This document shows positions 4,369-5,186 of a DNA stretch of 5,186 nt, one piece after another. The stretch is taken from positions 1-5,186 of the forward strand of contig VXTA01000261.1 in NCBI GenBank assembly GCA_009837685.1. Direction: 5' to 3'. The notes below the pieces were generated by a model that saw only the letters and a program-made list of their open reading frames with translations, had not been told where the DNA came from and made no database searches. This DNA is from Chloroflexota bacterium. Its GTDB lineage: Bacteria; Chloroflexota; Dehalococcoidia; Lucifugimonadales; Lucifugimonadaceae. Every line of letters starts with the position of its first letter. Position 1 is the first letter of the stretch. The position numbers and the translations under genes were made by a program.

Positions 4369-5186
4369 CCGTAGAACCGACAACCCAACCTGCCCCCGGC
4401 GCAACAGGCGATAGCACTTCAATCGCATCTGGTGCTGGTTTTGCAACTCGTACCTATGGGTTCTTCCGGAACAACATGAAGATCACGATCGGGCTGTTCC
4501 TAGTCTTGATCGTCGTCGCTTTCGGTTATCTCGGGCCCTTCTTCGTCGATCTCGAAAAGGCCGAAGTTGGTTCAGTTCTCCCGCCCGGGCAAGCGCCGTC
4601 CGCTGAAAACTGGCTCGGGACTGATGCGCAGGGGCGAGACATGCTCGCATGGCTCATCGATGCCACACCCGACTCGCTGAGAGTCGGCGTCATGGCTGGC
4701 GCACTTGGCGTGGTTATCGGTGCTTCGGTCGGGTTCATCGCCGGCTACTACGGCGGGTGGATAGACACGGTTCTGCGAACAGTCACCGACATCTGGATGG
4801 CCATTCCCGGATTGCTTGTGCTGATCGTTCTCGCCAGTCTTAGGCAGGAGGGAATGACCCTAGAGCTAATGGCGGTTTTGATCGCAGCTTTCGCATGGAT
4901 GGGCGCGGCGCGCGTCATCCGGGCCCAAGTGTTGTCCATGAGGGAGCGGCAATACGTCGAAATCGCCAGAATGTCCGGTGAAAAGGGCATCTACATCGTC
5001 TTCTTCGAACTTATGCCCAACTTGATGCCATTCCTACTCGCCGCATTCGTACGATCACTCATCGGCGCGATCTTGGCGGCGGTCGGACTAGAGTTCCTAG
5101 GACTCGGCGCCACGAACATCTCCACACTCGGAAACATCCTTTACTGGCAGAACTTCTATAACGCCGTAATCCGAGGCATGTGGTGG
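4365..5186 (+). CDS. ABC transporter permease, DppC/OppC type, C-terminus beyond window
   Basis: Second channel subunit of the importer. The frame is open for all 274 visible codons; the last transmembrane helix and tail lie past the right edge. The start is the ATG sharing ATGA with the previous stop, with no good ribosome site nearby, so translational coupling is likely. Residues 1-37 are a polar Pro/Thr/Ala/Gly-rich cytoplasmic extension. Helix 1 is about 40-60. The DppC hallmark LGTDAQGRD is at 84-92. Helices follow near 105-128, 138-158, 165-183 and 219-243. The EAA loop is YVEIARMSG at 197-205 followed by LMPN at 216-219; this is the family pattern, though the frequent A-x-G-A-S form is replaced by MSGEKG and the common Arg/His before LLPN is absent. 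LGLG at 245-248 and GMWW at the edge also fit the family. ATPase genes should follow. Confidence 0.94.
   Translation, partial: MTVEPTTQPAPGATGDSTSIASGAGFATRTYGFFRNNMKITIGLFLVLIVVAFGYLGPFFVDLEKAEVGSVLPPGQAPSAENWLGTDAQGRDMLAWLIDATPDSLRVGVMAGALGVVIGASVGFIAGYYGGWIDTVLRTVTDIWMAIPGLLVLIVLASLRQEGMTLELMAVLIAAFAWMGAARVIRAQVLSMRERQYVEIARMSGEKGIYIVFFELMPNLMPFLLAAFVRSLIGAILAAVGLEFLGLGATNISTLGNILYWQNFYNAVIRGMWW

Noticed and set aside
3364..5186. Assigning the importer specifically to nickel, dipeptides or glutathione.
   Set aside because: Permease motifs do not discriminate substrates in this family, and no ATPase, peptidase, hydrolase or metal gene is visible in the window.

Overview
The window holds part of one ABC importer locus of the peptide/nickel/oligosaccharide type (solute-binding family SBP_bac_5 with DppB/DppC-type permeases). 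It most resembles DNA from a Chloroflexota bacterium, for example the Dehalococcoidia/SAR202 branch. The main clue is the Val/Glu/Lys-rich stalk right after the lipoprotein cysteine of both binding proteins, ending in TPTPDPG. I know this stalk style mainly from Chloroflexota binding proteins. The assignment is from memory and is moderately secure at phylum level only.

Layout, left to right. (1) Positions 1-873, minus strand: a solute-binding lipoprotein whose C-terminal half lies beyond the left edge. It starts at a GTG behind a strong ribosome binding site. (2) 874-1135: intergenic, with a promoter candidate for gene 1 and a strong intrinsic terminator for the next gene. (3) 1136-3079, minus strand: a complete 647-residue solute-binding lipoprotein, a close paralogue of gene 1 (222 of 264 residues identical by hand count over the shared mature part, no gaps). 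(4) 3080-3363: a divergent regulatory region with one promoter candidate per direction, a 21-bp near-perfect palindrome and a hairpin touching a ribosome binding site. (5) 3364-4368, plus strand: a complete DppB-type permease. (6) 4365-5186, plus strand: a DppC-type permease that overlaps its neighbour by ATGA and runs off the right edge.

Working model: the two lipoproteins sit on the outer face of the membrane and deliver solute to a DppB/DppC heterodimeric channel. The ATPase subunits would be expected just past the right edge but are not visible. The transported solute cannot be fixed from sequence. Peptides are the default for the family. The aromatic C-terminus of the complete binding protein leaves oligosaccharides open.

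I see no RNA gene, insertion sequence, CRISPR array or obvious new system. The most noteworthy points are the recent binding-protein duplication with a local hot spot of change, and the operator-like palindrome between the divergent genes.
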